Source: Blastococcus xanthinilyticus
GTDB lineage: Bacteria; Actinomycetota; Actinomycetes; Mycobacteriales; Geodermatophilaceae
NCBI RefSeq assembly: GCF_008124835.1
Contig: NZ_VNHW01000016.1
Coordinates: 1-64,000 of the forward strand
Length of the DNA stretch: 64,000 nucleotides
Direction: 5' to 3'
The notes beneath the pieces are model-generated. The model saw only the letters and a list, made by a program, of their open reading frames with translations, ran no database searches and had not been told where the DNA came from. Both the position numbers and the translations under genes were made by a program. Positions within the stretch are counted from its first letter, which is position 1. Each line of letters opens with the position of its first letter. This document shows positions 1-7,614 of this stretch, piece by piece.

Positions 1-106
1 TGAAGGCACGAAGCCAGTCACATGACGGGTCACGCCCACCGCTGCCAGCCATCAGCCCATCACCGAAGGACTGACCCGGCCAGCCTCACAGTCACTGATC
101 ACCAGG

Positions 107-159
107 GGTCCTGGCTCACCACCGGTGCTGAGCCAGGACCCGCGGAGGTGAGCCAGGAC
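107..159. repeat. Inverted repeat plus a third direct copy of an 11-12 base unit
   Basis: GGTCCTGGCTCA at 107-118 is the exact reverse complement of TGAGCCAGGACC at 129-140, with a 10-base loop. An 11-base direct copy (TGAGCCAGGAC) follows at 149-159. The element lies just beyond the 3' end of arsI. It could be a terminator-like hairpin, or a remnant of mobile-element ends. Nothing else in 1-182 looks coding. Confidence 0.5.
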
Positions 160-182
160 GCCCCGGGAAGCCGCCACAGGCC

Positions 183-665
183 TCAGCAGCAGGAGGCGGC
201 GAGGCGGGCGTCGGTGTCCGATCCCTCGGGCCGGCAGCAGGCGCCGTCGCCGGCGACCTGGGACAGCTCGGCGGCGGTCTGCCCCTCCAGGTCCGGGCGG
301 GCGTCGGCCGTGACCGTGTAGACCTCCCACGGCTCGCCGCCCGGGCCGGTGACCCAGACCTTGTCCTGGACGGCGTAGCAGCAGGTCGTGTTGTCCTCCA
401 CCCGCGTGGCCAGCCCGGCGTCGGCCAGGCGGTCCGTCGCGGCGGCGACCTCCTCCTGCGACGGGACCTCGACCCCCAGGTGGTCCATCCGGGTCGCCTC
501 GCCCGGCTCCCCCTCGAGCAGCACCAGCTTCAGCGGCGGCTCGGCGATGGCGAAGTTGGCGTAGCCCGGTCGCCGCTTCGCCGGGGCGGTGTCGAAGAGC
601 CGGGAGTAGAAGCCGACGGCCGCCTCGAGGTCGGCGACGCGGAGAGCGAGCTGCACACGGGACAT
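183..665 (-). CDS. arsI: ArsI/CadI-type glyoxalase-fold protein, probable Fe(II)-dependent C-As lyase
   Basis: The 160-residue protein has the vicinal-oxygen-chelate fold of ArsI (CadI in mycobacteria), which cleaves the carbon-arsenic bond of trivalent organoarsenicals using Fe(II) and oxygen. Visible family features are the MSRVQLAL start with Gln5, His62 in DHLGVEV, the vicinal cysteines Cys95-Cys96 in NTTCCYA that would hold the arsenical, and Glu114 in PWEVY. Gln, His and Glu fit the metal site. The chosen ATG has GGAGGAACC just upstream; a longer reading frame to 1013 runs through the arsR promoter and is not used. After the lyase domain (about residue 125) is a tail with another CC pair and a terminal CC. 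It is divergent from arsR, so arsenic induction is likely. Cadmium-inducible CadI is the alternative name. Confidence 0.9.
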   Translation of the reverse strand: MSRVQLALRVADLEAAVGFYSRLFDTAPAKRRPGYANFAIAEPPLKLVLLEGEPGEATRMDHLGVEVPSQEEVAAATDRLADAGLATRVEDNTTCCYAVQDKVWVTGPGGEPWEVYTVTADARPDLEGQTAAELSQVAGDGACCRPEGSDTDARLAASCC

Positions 666-685
666 GGTTCCTCCGGTGATCGGGA

Positions 686-764
686 CATCGACGCTCGTCG
701 ATGACTGCCGCAGAATGAACTCGTCATATCGACGCTTGTCAATATGATGGACATCGTTACGATG
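686..764. promoter_or_regulatory. Two near-identical ArsR-type operators in the arsI/arsR divergent promoter
   Basis: The 16-mer ATCGACGCTCGTCGAT (687-702) recurs as ATCGACGCTTGTCAAT (728-743), 14 of 16 identical and 41 bases apart, about four helical turns. Each is palindromic: the first extends to CATCGAC-GCTC-GTCGATG (686-703) and the second is flanked by TCATAT (724-729) and ATATGA (742-747). A third small palindrome, CATCGT-T-ACGATG, is at 752-764. The placement suggests one site per divergent promoter. Binding by the adjacent ArsR is inferred. Confidence 0.7.
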
Positions 765-795
765 GTCGTCGACGTCCGATTCCCGAGGAGAACCC

Positions 796-1134
796 GTGAG
801 CGAGCCCGGCCTGGCCTGCTGCACCCCGCTGTCCGGTACGGCGATGTCCGCCGAACAGGCCGAGCAGGTGGCCCCGCTCCTCAAGGCGCTGGCCGACCCG
901 GTCCGCCTGCGGCTGGTCAGCCTCATCGCCTCCAGCGCGAGCGGCGAGGCCTGCGTCTGCGATCTCAACGACGCCTTCGAGCTCACCCAGGCGACGATCA
1001 GCCACCACCTCAAGGTGCTGCACTCGGCCGGCCTGCTGGACCGGAAGAAGCGCGGTGTGTGGGTGTACTACGCCGTCCGCCCGGCCGCGCTGCGCGCCGT
1101 CGCCGGCCTCTTCGAGACGGCGGTGCCGGCGTGA
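796..1134 (+). CDS. arsR: ArsR/SmtB-family arsenic-responsive repressor
   Basis: This 112-residue winged-helix repressor has the recognition helix ELTQATISHHLKVL (about 62-75) and the following wing. Cysteines lie at Cys8-Cys9 near the N-terminus and at Cys53 and Cys55 (ACVCDL). An N-terminal vicinal pair plus a cysteine near residue 55 resembles the As(III) site of Corynebacterium glutamicum ArsR rather than the CxxD/C site of the E. coli plasmid protein. The GTG start follows GAGGAGAACCC. It heads an arsR-acr3-arsC operon and presumably represses both this operon and divergent arsI through the paired palindromes, releasing DNA when arsenite binds. Confidence 0.93.
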   Translation: MSEPGLACCTPLSGTAMSAEQAEQVAPLLKALADPVRLRLVSLIASSASGEACVCDLNDAFELTQATISHHLKVLHSAGLLDRKKRGVWVYYAVRPAALRAVAGLFETAVPA

Positions 1135-1207
1135 GCGAGCTTGCGAGCTCACCCATGGGCAGAGCAGCGCCGCGAACGCGGCCGCCAAGCGCCAGCGAGG
1201 AGGACTC

Positions 1208-2332
1208 GTGAGCGACGCCGTCCGGGAGACCGCGCGCACCGACGTCCCGGCGGACGCCCCGGTCCTGCAGAAGCTCTCCACGCTCGACCGCTTCCTGCCG
1301 GTCTGGATCGTCGCGGCGATGGCGCTCGGGCTGGCGCTCGGCCGCTGGGTGCCCGGCCTGGACGACGCGCTCTCGGCGGTGGAGGTGGGCGACGTCAGCC
1401 TGCCGATCGCGATCGGGCTGCTGCTGATGATGTACCCGGTGCTGGCCAAGGTCCGGTACTCCGAGCTCGACCGGGTCACCGGCGACCGGAGACTCCTCGG
1501 CGCGAGCCTGGTGCTCAACTGGCTGGTCGGCCCGGCGCTGATGTTCGCGCTGGCCTGGCTGCTGCTCCCCGACCTGCCCGAGTACCGCACCGGCCTGATC
1601 ATCGTGGGCCTGGCCCGCTGCATCGCGATGGTGCTCATCTGGAACGACCTGTCCTGCGGCGACCGCGAGGCCGGCGCGGTGCTGGTCGCGATCAACTCGG
1701 TGTTCCAGATCGTCGCCTTCGCCGCCCTGGGCTGGTTCTACCTGCAGGTGCTGCCCGGCTGGCTCGGCCTGTCCACGACGTCGGCGGAGTTCAGCTTCTG
1801 GGCGATCGTCGTCTCGGTGCTGGTCTTCCTCGGCATCCCGCTGCTGGCCGGCTTCCTGACCCGCACGATCGGCGAGCGGCAGAAGGGCCGGGCCTGGTAC
1901 GAGCAGCGGTTCCTGCCGCGCATCGGCCCGGTGGCCCTCTACGGCCTGCTCTTCACCATCGTCATGCTCTTCGCGCTGCAGGGCGACGCGATCACCTCCA
2001 CCCCCTGGGACGTCGCCCGCATCGCGCTCCCGCTGCTGGCCTACTTCGTCCTGATGTTCGGCGGGTCGTTCCTGCTCGGCATGCGGCTGCGGCTCGGGTA
2101 CGCGAAGACGGCGACGCTGGCGTTCACCGCCGCCGGCAACAACTTCGAACTGGCCATCGCCGTCGCGATCGGCACGTTCGGCGTCACCAGCGGGCAGGCG
2201 CTCGCCGGCGTCGTCGGCCCGCTGATCGAGGTCCCGGTCCTGGTGGCGCTGGTCTACGTCTCACTGTGGGCCGCCCGCCGCTGGTTCCCGGGTGATCCCA
2301 CCGTCCCTGCGACCTCCCGGAGCCCCCGATGA
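1208..2332 (+). CDS. acr3: Acr3-family arsenite/H+ antiporter
   Basis: The 374-residue polytopic membrane protein exports arsenite in the Acr3 (bile/arsenite/riboflavin transporter) family. About ten hydrophobic segments start after a 30-residue cytoplasmic N-terminus. The family cysteine is Cys138 in LARCIAMVLIWNDLSCGD, and the C-terminal half has the TLAFTAAGNNFELA segment typical of Acr3. The GTG at 1208 is preferred because AGGAGGA sits just upstream; an open frame starting at 1055 overlaps arsR. The stop overlaps the arsC start by four bases (ATGA), so the exporter and the reductase that feeds it are probably translationally coupled. Confidence 0.95.
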   Translation: MSDAVRETARTDVPADAPVLQKLSTLDRFLPVWIVAAMALGLALGRWVPGLDDALSAVEVGDVSLPIAIGLLLMMYPVLAKVRYSELDRVTGDRRLLGASLVLNWLVGPALMFALAWLLLPDLPEYRTGLIIVGLARCIAMVLIWNDLSCGDREAGAVLVAINSVFQIVAFAALGWFYLQVLPGWLGLSTTSAEFSFWAIVVSVLVFLGIPLLAGFLTRTIGERQKGRAWYEQRFLPRIGPVALYGLLFTIVMLFALQGDAITSTPWDVARIALPLLAYFVLMFGGSFLLGMRLRLGYAKTATLAFTAAGNNFELAIAVAIGTFGVTSGQALAGVVGPLIEVPVLVALVYVSLWAARRWFPGDPTVPATSRSPR

Positions 2333-2736
2333 CCGCCTCCGTCCTGTTCGTCTGCGTGCACAACGCCGGCCGCTCGCAGATGGCGGCCGGGTGGCTGCGC
2401 CACCTGGCCGGCGAGGCGGTCGAGGTGCGCTCGGCCGGCTCGCTGCCCGGCGACCAGGTCAACCCGGCCGCGGTGCAGGCGATGGCGGAGGTCGGCATCG
2501 ACATCTCCGACCAGCGCCCGAAGGTGCTCACCACCGACGCGGTCGAGGCCTCCGACGTGGTGATCACCATGGGGTGCGGCGACGCCTGCCCCGTCTTCCC
2601 CGGCAAGCGCTACCTGGACTGGGCGCTGGAGGACCCGGCCGGCAAGGGCGTGGACTCGGTGCGGCCGATCCGCGACGAGATCGAACAGCGCATCCGCGGC
2701 CTCCTGGCCGAGCTCGGCGTCAGCGCTCCCGCCTGA
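2329..2736 (+). CDS. arsC: Low-molecular-weight-phosphatase-type arsenate reductase
   Basis: The 135-residue enzyme reduces arsenate to arsenite for export by Acr3. The phosphatase-like active loop is VCVHNAGRSQM with the nucleophile Cys9. The second motif MGCGDACP supplies Cys83 and Cys87, and DWALEDP is the general-acid loop region. Actinobacterial enzymes of this kind (C. glutamicum ArsC1/ArsC2) use mycothiol and mycoredoxin, so the same reductant is inferred here. It is the last gene of arsR-acr3-arsC. Its 3' end overlaps the convergent DUF4334 gene by 17 bases, and I see no terminator between them. Confidence 0.93.
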   Translation: MTASVLFVCVHNAGRSQMAAGWLRHLAGEAVEVRSAGSLPGDQVNPAAVQAMAEVGIDISDQRPKVLTTDAVEASDVVITMGCGDACPVFPGKRYLDWALEDPAGKGVDSVRPIRDEIEQRIRGLLAELGVSAPA

Positions 2737-3271
2737 GCACGAAGAAGAACGGGTCGGGCAGGCCGCGCAGGTCCATCAGGCCGAGCACGGTGCGACTGCT
2801 GACCCGCCGGAAGACGTCGATGATCGGCAGCCGGTCGTAGACCATCGCAGCCGTCGTGACGCCGCGGTGCTCGATCATCCGCAGCCGGGCCTGCGGCCGC
2901 GAGGTGGCCAGCAGCGGCCGGACGGCGGCGAACGCGGCCAGGGCCGCGCGGGAACCGGCCAGCCGGGGCGCGCGGCGGAGCACGCCCACCGGGAGGAGGG
3001 CGGGGTTCACCGGCCGAGGCCCGGACGCCGTCTCGAACAGCAGCGGGTGCACCGTCTCGGCATCGAGGAACTCCTTGCCCCACCAGCCGGAGGCCTCCAG
3101 CAGCCCGTCCAGCGGCGACCCGGTGGGCAGCTCGCTGCCGCGCCACCGGCCGAACATGTGCTGGACCGGTTGGGGACTCGAGACGTCGAAGAAGTCCAGC
3201 GCCTGGTCCGGCGGGACGAAGTGCCGGTGGTCGGCGAGCCACTCGTCGCCGCTGAGGAACTGCAGCGTCAC
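2720..3271 (-). CDS. DUF4334 / GXWXG-domain protein, function unknown
   Basis: The 183-residue protein has the two-part architecture of the GXWXG plus DUF4334 family. The first domain (about 20-80) carries GRWRG at 41-45 and GWWGKEF at 62-68, and the DUF4334 part (about 125-183) holds a VYDRLPIIDVFR stretch. There is no signal peptide or membrane segment. The family is widespread in actinobacteria and I know of no proven function; a small-ligand-binding fold has been suggested. The GTG start overlaps the stop of the upstream DUF4177 gene by four bases (GTGA), so the two are co-translated. Confidence 0.8.
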   Translation of the reverse strand: MTLQFLSGDEWLADHRHFVPPDQALDFFDVSSPQPVQHMFGRWRGSELPTGSPLDGLLEASGWWGKEFLDAETVHPLLFETASGPRPVNPALLPVGVLRRAPRLAGSRAALAAFAAVRPLLATSRPQARLRMIEHRGVTTAAMVYDRLPIIDVFRRVSSRTVLGLMDLRGLPDPFFFVLRRER

Positions 3272-3480
3272 GCCACCGGCCGCTCGAAGGTGACCAGCAC
3301 GCCGTCGACGCCGCCCGGGCCGATCCGGCCCTTGACCTCGACCGAGGTGATGGCCTTGAGCTGCCAGCCCTTCCGGGCGTGGTCGTTCAGCACCTTCTCC
3401 AGCTTGCCGCCGGACATCTTGCCGCCGATCAGCCCCTCGCGGATCTCCTCGACCTTGTACTCGTAGCGCGCCGCGGCCAT
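3268..3480 (-). CDS. DUF4177-family small protein
   Basis: This 70-residue soluble protein begins MAAARYEYKVEEI and contains the DUF4177 core: an N-terminal strand with YEYKV, a central LEKVLNDHARKGWQLKAI helix-strand, and a closing VLVTFERP strand. The family has no assigned function. The ATG is chosen because GAGAGGAC lies upstream and the family begins here; the longer open frame to 3786 has no homology-like content. It is the first gene of a two-gene operon with the DUF4334 protein. Confidence 0.75.
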   Translation of the reverse strand: MAAARYEYKVEEIREGLIGGKMSGGKLEKVLNDHARKGWQLKAITSVEVKGRIGPGGVDGVLVTFERPVA

Positions 3481-3664
3481 GTGCCCGTCCTCTCGCCGTT
3501 CGCCGATCGGGTTCCGGGCCAGCCTGCCGCGCGGCTTGGCCGGCGTCGACACGTAGCACCGGGCCGGCCTCGACGTCATGCAGACAGCCAGCTCTCGCCA
3601 GTGCCGCCATGCCGATCCGGCGTCCGGCGTGGACCCCGGTGGGGTTGCCGGGACCCGTCCCACG

Positions 3665-4258
3665 TCACCCGGTGGTGACCGCCAGCAGCCCCGCGGCGGA
3701 GTCGGCCATGTCGGCGAACTCGTCACCCTCGGCCAGGTAGGTCCACGCCACGAGCAGCTCGACCGCGGTCGGATCACCGTCGGCATCCACCACCCCGGGT
3801 GGGGCGACCAGGTGGCGCACGCTCTCGACGAGCAGATCGCCGTGGGAGGCCCGCCGCTCCCGCGCCACCCGTCGGACCCGGAGCGCCGGGCCGGCGGGCA
3901 GCGCCACGAGGTCGACCTCAGGCGGCGCCAGCCCGCGCTGGGCGGCGCCCCGCTCGTCGCCGGCGAGCTCTTCCAGGGACCGGCTCAGCTTGTACCGGTC
4001 GATGCGCAGCGTGGCCAGGACACCGGCCGTCGGATCGGGGAGCCACAGCGCGCCCAGGTCCGGGGCCTGCTCCCGCAGCCGGGTTGCGAAGGTGCGCAGA
4101 TGGTCCGCGAGCGCGACGGCGGCCGCCCCGCCGACCTGCAGGGCGGCGCAGACCTCGCCCGCCCATCCGGCCACCGTCTCCCCCGCTCCGGGCAGCCAGA
4201 CCCAGCCGCCGTCGGGCAGCTCGACGTCGTACCGCCAGTCCCGGATGGGCGCGGTCAC
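3665..4258 (-). CDS. Uncharacterised protein, last gene of a type VII-like cluster (paralogue B)
   Basis: The 197-residue protein is soluble and acidic, with no signal peptide. It opens with RYDVELPDGGWVWLP, has a helical middle (ADHLRTFATRLREQAPD), then a strand VDLVALPAGPALRVRR, and ends in a helical segment. The same order occurs in the gene immediately upstream (DFTFAVPADWVRI, then VVELAAGPVPRIRRR), so the two look like diverged paralogues. Genes of this shape accompany WXG-type type VII substrates in other actinobacteria, but I know of no assigned role. A chaperone, immunity or accessory part is inference from context only. The GTG start overlaps the preceding stop (GTGA). Confidence 0.7.
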   Translation of the reverse strand: MTAPIRDWRYDVELPDGGWVWLPGAGETVAGWAGEVCAALQVGGAAAVALADHLRTFATRLREQAPDLGALWLPDPTAGVLATLRIDRYKLSRSLEELAGDERGAAQRGLAPPEVDLVALPAGPALRVRRVARERRASHGDLLVESVRHLVAPPGVVDADGDPTAVELLVAWTYLAEGDEFADMADSAAGLLAVTTG

Positions 4259-4842
4259 GGCAGCCACCGGAAGGACCCGGCCACGGCGTCGAACAGCGCG
4301 GTCAGGGGCTCCAGCAGCAGGAGCTGCGGGGTGGAGAAGCTGAGCAGCACGCAGCCCCCACCGGGCACCGCGTGCTGGTACTGCACCACCTCGGTCCCGA
4401 CCACGCCGCCGCCGGGGGCCGGCGCGGTCGTGCGCCGGCGGATGCGCGGCACCGGCCCCGCCGCCAGCTCGACCACCTCGGCGGACCCGCCGGGCCCCGC
4501 CGCGGCGAGGAAGGCGGCGTCGAGGACGCCCCCGGCCGGCACCGCCTGCGGCGGGACGACCCCCACCGCCAGGGCGCACGCGATCGGCGGCGCCCCCTCC
4601 TGGAACAGCGAGAGGTAGACCTCCACGGTCCAGCTGTCGCTCCGGGCGCCCGCCGCCTCCTGCAGCATCCGGGCGACCTTCGGCAGAAGGCTGTCCCGGT
4701 CGGGACGGCCACGGGTGACCGCCCGGGCGATGCGCCGCACGTCCGCCGCCCGTTCGGCGTCGTCGACCACCCGGATCCGGACCCAGTCGGCGGGCACGGC
4801 GAAGGTGAAGTCCCGGGGCGGGGAGATCGAGGCCGCCGTCAC
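4255..4842 (-). CDS. Uncharacterised protein in a type VII-like cluster (paralogue A)
   Basis: The 195-residue soluble protein begins with RDFTFAVPADWVRIRVVDD, continues with a helix (LLPKVARMLQEAAGAR) and alternating strands, carries VVELAAGPVPRIRRR around residues 122-136, and ends in LLSFSTPQLLLLEPLTALF. The order of segments matches the next gene downstream, indicating duplication of an ancestral pair member. It overlaps both neighbours by four bases (GTGA), so it is produced together with the 421-residue putative substrate. No catalytic motif is recognisable. Confidence 0.7.
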   Translation of the reverse strand: MTAASISPPRDFTFAVPADWVRIRVVDDAERAADVRRIARAVTRGRPDRDSLLPKVARMLQEAAGARSDSWTVEVYLSLFQEGAPPIACALAVGVVPPQAVPAGGVLDAAFLAAAGPGGSAEVVELAAGPVPRIRRRTTAPAPGGGVVGTEVVQYQHAVPGGGCVLLSFSTPQLLLLEPLTALFDAVAGSFRWLP

Positions 4843-6104
4843 CGGTCGCGCCCCACGACGAACCGCGGCTCCGACTCGGTGTACCACTCGTCGAGGGTCC
4901 TGCCGTCCCCGACGGTCCCGATGAAGCTGCTGACGTCGGCACCCCGCTGGGCGTGCTCCGCGCGGCGGAGCCCGGCAGCGACCTCGGGGGCCGCCAGGGT
5001 CTGCGGCGGGATCACCGGAGCCGGACCGGTCGGCACGTCGCGGAAGAGGCCGGACGGCCGGTAGGCCTCGGCCCACTCGCCTCGGGTGGGCACCCAGCCG
5101 GTGGTGTTGCGTGCCCGGCCGGCGAGTGCACCGGCGGCCGAGCCGCCGGCCGGGACGCCCTGCCGCCGCACGGTCTCCCGGGCAGCCGATCGGCTGAGCC
5201 CGTCGCTCCGCAGGTGCCGGATGTAGGACGGGCGGGCCAGCCCGCGGGTGCCGGTGAGCACCGACCGGCCGGCCAGCGCGAACGCCCGGCCGGCACCGAA
5301 CGTGAGCACGCCCACCACGTCCCAGAGGACGGCGGACAGGGTGGCCCGCCCGTTGACCGCGAGCAGGGAGTTGCCGGCGAGCGAGACCACCCCGGCGATG
5401 AGCGCGGCACCGGCGAACGCCGCCGCGAACGCCTGCAGCCCCGGGATGGCGCCGAGGTAAGCGGCGATGACCCCGAGGACCGCCGACAGCTTCCCGGCCC
5501 ACTCCGTCACCGTGCTCACGAGATCGAGGAAGTCGTCCCAGGCGCTGTCCTCGAGCGGGTCACCGCTGTTGATGTCCTCGATGGCCGCGGCCGCCGTGCT
5601 GCCCACGGCATCCCACCTGGCCTCGATCCCGGCGAGCTCCTCGTCCGCCGCCCTGATCCGCGCCGTCGCGGCCGCGGAGTCGTCGGCCAGCCGGCTGTCG
5701 GTGACCGGATCGGGCTCGGCCTGCTCGGCGTTGCGGGTGCGGCCGGTGTCCGCGGCGATCCGGTCGGACTGCGCGTGCCGGGCGCGGGCGAGCACGGCCT
5801 CGGCGTCGGCCTGGACGTCGGCGAGCGCGCCGGCGTAGGTGGCCAGCGCGTCCGCCGTGGCGGCGTACCGCGCGTGGGCCTGCTCGATGGTGCCGGCGAC
5901 CTCGCTGGTGCGCTCGCGGAACGCCCGGCCGGCCTCGGAGTTCCAGACGGTGGCGCTGTCGTGGATGGCCCGCAGCGCGGTGACCGCCGTGGTGATCGCC
6001 TCGGCGGTGTCGGAGTAGCGCTGGGCCAGCCGCGCCACCGCGTCCGGGTTCCCTCCGACCGGGTCGTCCGTGCGGAGCGGGGACCAGGCGCGGGGGCGGC
6101 TCAC
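4839..6104 (-). CDS. Putative type VII-secreted WXG-domain protein with hydrophobic middle
   Basis: The 421-residue protein starts with a helical hairpin typical of actinobacterial putative T7SS-secreted proteins: DPVGGNPDAVARLAQRYSDT (13-32), Trp54 in VWNSEAGRAF at the turn, then a second helix with YAATADALATYAGAL (80-94). Charged, coiled helices follow, then an Ala/Gly/Val-rich hydrophobic region (roughly 205-255). The C-terminal 100 residues are variable, with conserved-looking RGEWAEAYRP and TLDEWYTESEPRF. In related multidomain proteins the C-terminus carries the effector or toxin, but I do not recognise one here. The start is GTG, overlapping the upstream stop (GTGA). Confidence 0.75.
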   Translation of the reverse strand: MSRPRAWSPLRTDDPVGGNPDAVARLAQRYSDTAEAITTAVTALRAIHDSATVWNSEAGRAFRERTSEVAGTIEQAHARYAATADALATYAGALADVQADAEAVLARARHAQSDRIAADTGRTRNAEQAEPDPVTDSRLADDSAAATARIRAADEELAGIEARWDAVGSTAAAAIEDINSGDPLEDSAWDDFLDLVSTVTEWAGKLSAVLGVIAAYLGAIPGLQAFAAAFAGAALIAGVVSLAGNSLLAVNGRATLSAVLWDVVGVLTFGAGRAFALAGRSVLTGTRGLARPSYIRHLRSDGLSRSAARETVRRQGVPAGGSAAGALAGRARNTTGWVPTRGEWAEAYRPSGLFRDVPTGPAPVIPPQTLAAPEVAAGLRRAEHAQRGADVSSFIGTVGDGRTLDEWYTESEPRFVVGRDR

Positions 6105-6391
6105 TTCTCCCCCGCCAGCACCGCGACCAGCTCGGTCTCGATCCGCTCGTAGACGTCGGCGGCGTCCTCCGCGGCCTTCCCGAGCCCCTCGATCATGCCG
6201 GCCATCTCGATCCGCCGGCCGTCCCAGCTGGTGGCGAACTCCGCCAGCCGGTCCCGGAGCCGGGCGTGCGCGATCACGTCGCTGCCCACGTCAGCGGTGT
6301 CCCGCGCCCCCTCGAACTCCTGGTACACCACCACCAGCGCCCGCCCGGCGTCGTGCAGGACGGACGTCTCGACCTCCAGACCATCGTTCAC
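6101..6391 (-). CDS. WXG100/EspC-like small type VII secretion substrate
   Basis: The 96-residue protein has the size and features of a WXG100/EspC-type helical hairpin. Trp56 sits in SWDGRR at the turn, and the C-terminal type VII signal YxxxD/E is met by Tyr81-Glu85 (YERIE). There is no Sec signal. It is the first gene of the four-gene chain and would plausibly pair with the WXG domain of the 421-residue protein for export. No EccB/EccC/EccD machinery lies in the window, so export must use an ESX apparatus elsewhere. It begins with GTG. Confidence 0.75.
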   Translation of the reverse strand: MNDGLEVETSVLHDAGRALVVVYQEFEGARDTADVGSDVIAHARLRDRLAEFATSWDGRRIEMAGMIEGLGKAAEDAADVYERIETELVAVLAGEK

Positions 6392-6447
6392 GCCAGCACC
6401 CTAGGAAGATCAGCGGTGCGGCGGAGGCGTTGTCCACAGGCCCGGGG

Positions 6448-7479
6448 TCAGGCGGTGCGGGCGCCCTCCCACAGGTCGATCCCGCTGTCGACGGCGTGCT
6501 GGTCGATGGCGGCCAGCTCCTCGTCGGTGAACGCCAGGTTCGCCAGCGCGCCGACGTTCTGCTCCAGCTGGCGGACGCTGCTGGCGCCGATGAGCACCGT
6601 CGTCATCCGCTCGTCGCGCAGCGCCCAGGCCAGCGCCATCTGCGCGAGGCTCTGCCCCCGCCGGCCGGCCATGTCGTTCAGCGCCCGGATGTGCCCCAGC
6701 GCCTGCTCGGTGAGCAGGTCGGTCGACAGCGACTTGCCCTGGCTGGCCCGCGAGCCCTCCGGGACGCCGTCCAGGTACTTGTCGGTGAGCATCCCCTGGG
6801 CCAGCGGGGAGAAGGCGATGCAGCCGGCGCCGACGTCGGCCAGGGTGTCGAGCAGCCCCTCGTTCTCGACCCAGCGGTTGAGCATCGAGTACGACGGCTG
6901 GTGGATCAGCAGCGGCGTCCCCAGATCGGCGAGGATCGCCGCGGCCTTCGCGGTGTCGGCCGGGGAGTACGAGGAGATGCCCGCGTAGAGCGCCTTCCCC
7001 GACCGGACGGCGGTGTCCAGCGCCCCCATCGTCTCCTCCAGCGGCGTCGTGGGGTCGGGCCGGTGGGAGTAGAAGACGTCGACGTACTGGAGGCCCATCC
7101 GGCGCAGCGACTGGTCCAGGCTGGCCAGCACGTACTTCCGCGACCCGCCGCCCTGCCCGTACGGGCCGGGCCACATGTCCCAGCCGGCCTTGGTGCTGAT
7201 CACCAGCTCGTCGCGGTAGGGCCGGAAGTCGTCGGCCAGGTGCCGGCCGAAGTTGGTCTCGGCCGACCCGTAGGGCGGGCCGTAGTTGTTGGCCAGGTCG
7301 AAGTGGGTGATGCCGAGGTCGAAGGCCCGGCGGAGGATGTCCCGCTGCCGCTCGAAGGGGACGTCGTCCCCGAAGTTGTGCCACAGCCCGAGGCTGATCG
7401 CCGGGAGGTCCAGGCCGCTGCGGCCGGTGCGCCGGTAGGTCATCGAGTCGTAGCGGTCCCCAGCTGCGGTGTAGGCCAT
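6448..7479 (-). CDS. Aldo/keto reductase, YghZ / L-glyceraldehyde-3-phosphate reductase type
   Basis: This 343-residue NADPH-dependent reductase has a TIM-barrel fold. The N-terminus (MTYRRTGRSGLDLPAISLGL) and LANNYGPPYGSAE are typical of the E. coli YghZ group (AKR14), which reduces glyceraldehyde-3-phosphate and methylglyoxal. The catalytic tetrad is visible as Asp in FDLANN, the Tyr of NNYGPP, Lys in ISTKAG and His in YSHRPD. The ATG at 7479 is chosen because GAGGATGGCGGC precedes it and family members begin MAYTAA or similar. It looks monocistronic. A role in detoxifying reactive aldehydes is inferred from the family. Confidence 0.9.
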   Translation of the reverse strand: MAYTAAGDRYDSMTYRRTGRSGLDLPAISLGLWHNFGDDVPFERQRDILRRAFDLGITHFDLANNYGPPYGSAETNFGRHLADDFRPYRDELVISTKAGWDMWPGPYGQGGGSRKYVLASLDQSLRRMGLQYVDVFYSHRPDPTTPLEETMGALDTAVRSGKALYAGISSYSPADTAKAAAILADLGTPLLIHQPSYSMLNRWVENEGLLDTLADVGAGCIAFSPLAQGMLTDKYLDGVPEGSRASQGKSLSTDLLTEQALGHIRALNDMAGRRGQSLAQMALAWALRDERMTTVLIGASSVRQLEQNVGALANLAFTDEELAAIDQHAVDSGIDLWEGARTA

Positions 7480-7614
7480 GCCGCCATCCTCGCCGACCGC
7501 CTCGGGAGGCGCCGACCCCACCTCCACCTGGCGCGGGGCACCGCGGCCGGCCGATCGGAGGCCAACAGGGCCTAGGGTGGGGTCTCGTCCCCGATCGACC
7601 CTGGGAGGGCCGAG

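Noticed and set aside
3578-6152. Several long plus-strand frames opposite the type VII-like cluster
   Set aside because: Compositionally biased shadows; the minus strand gives proteins with domain features and perfectly chained GTGA overlaps.
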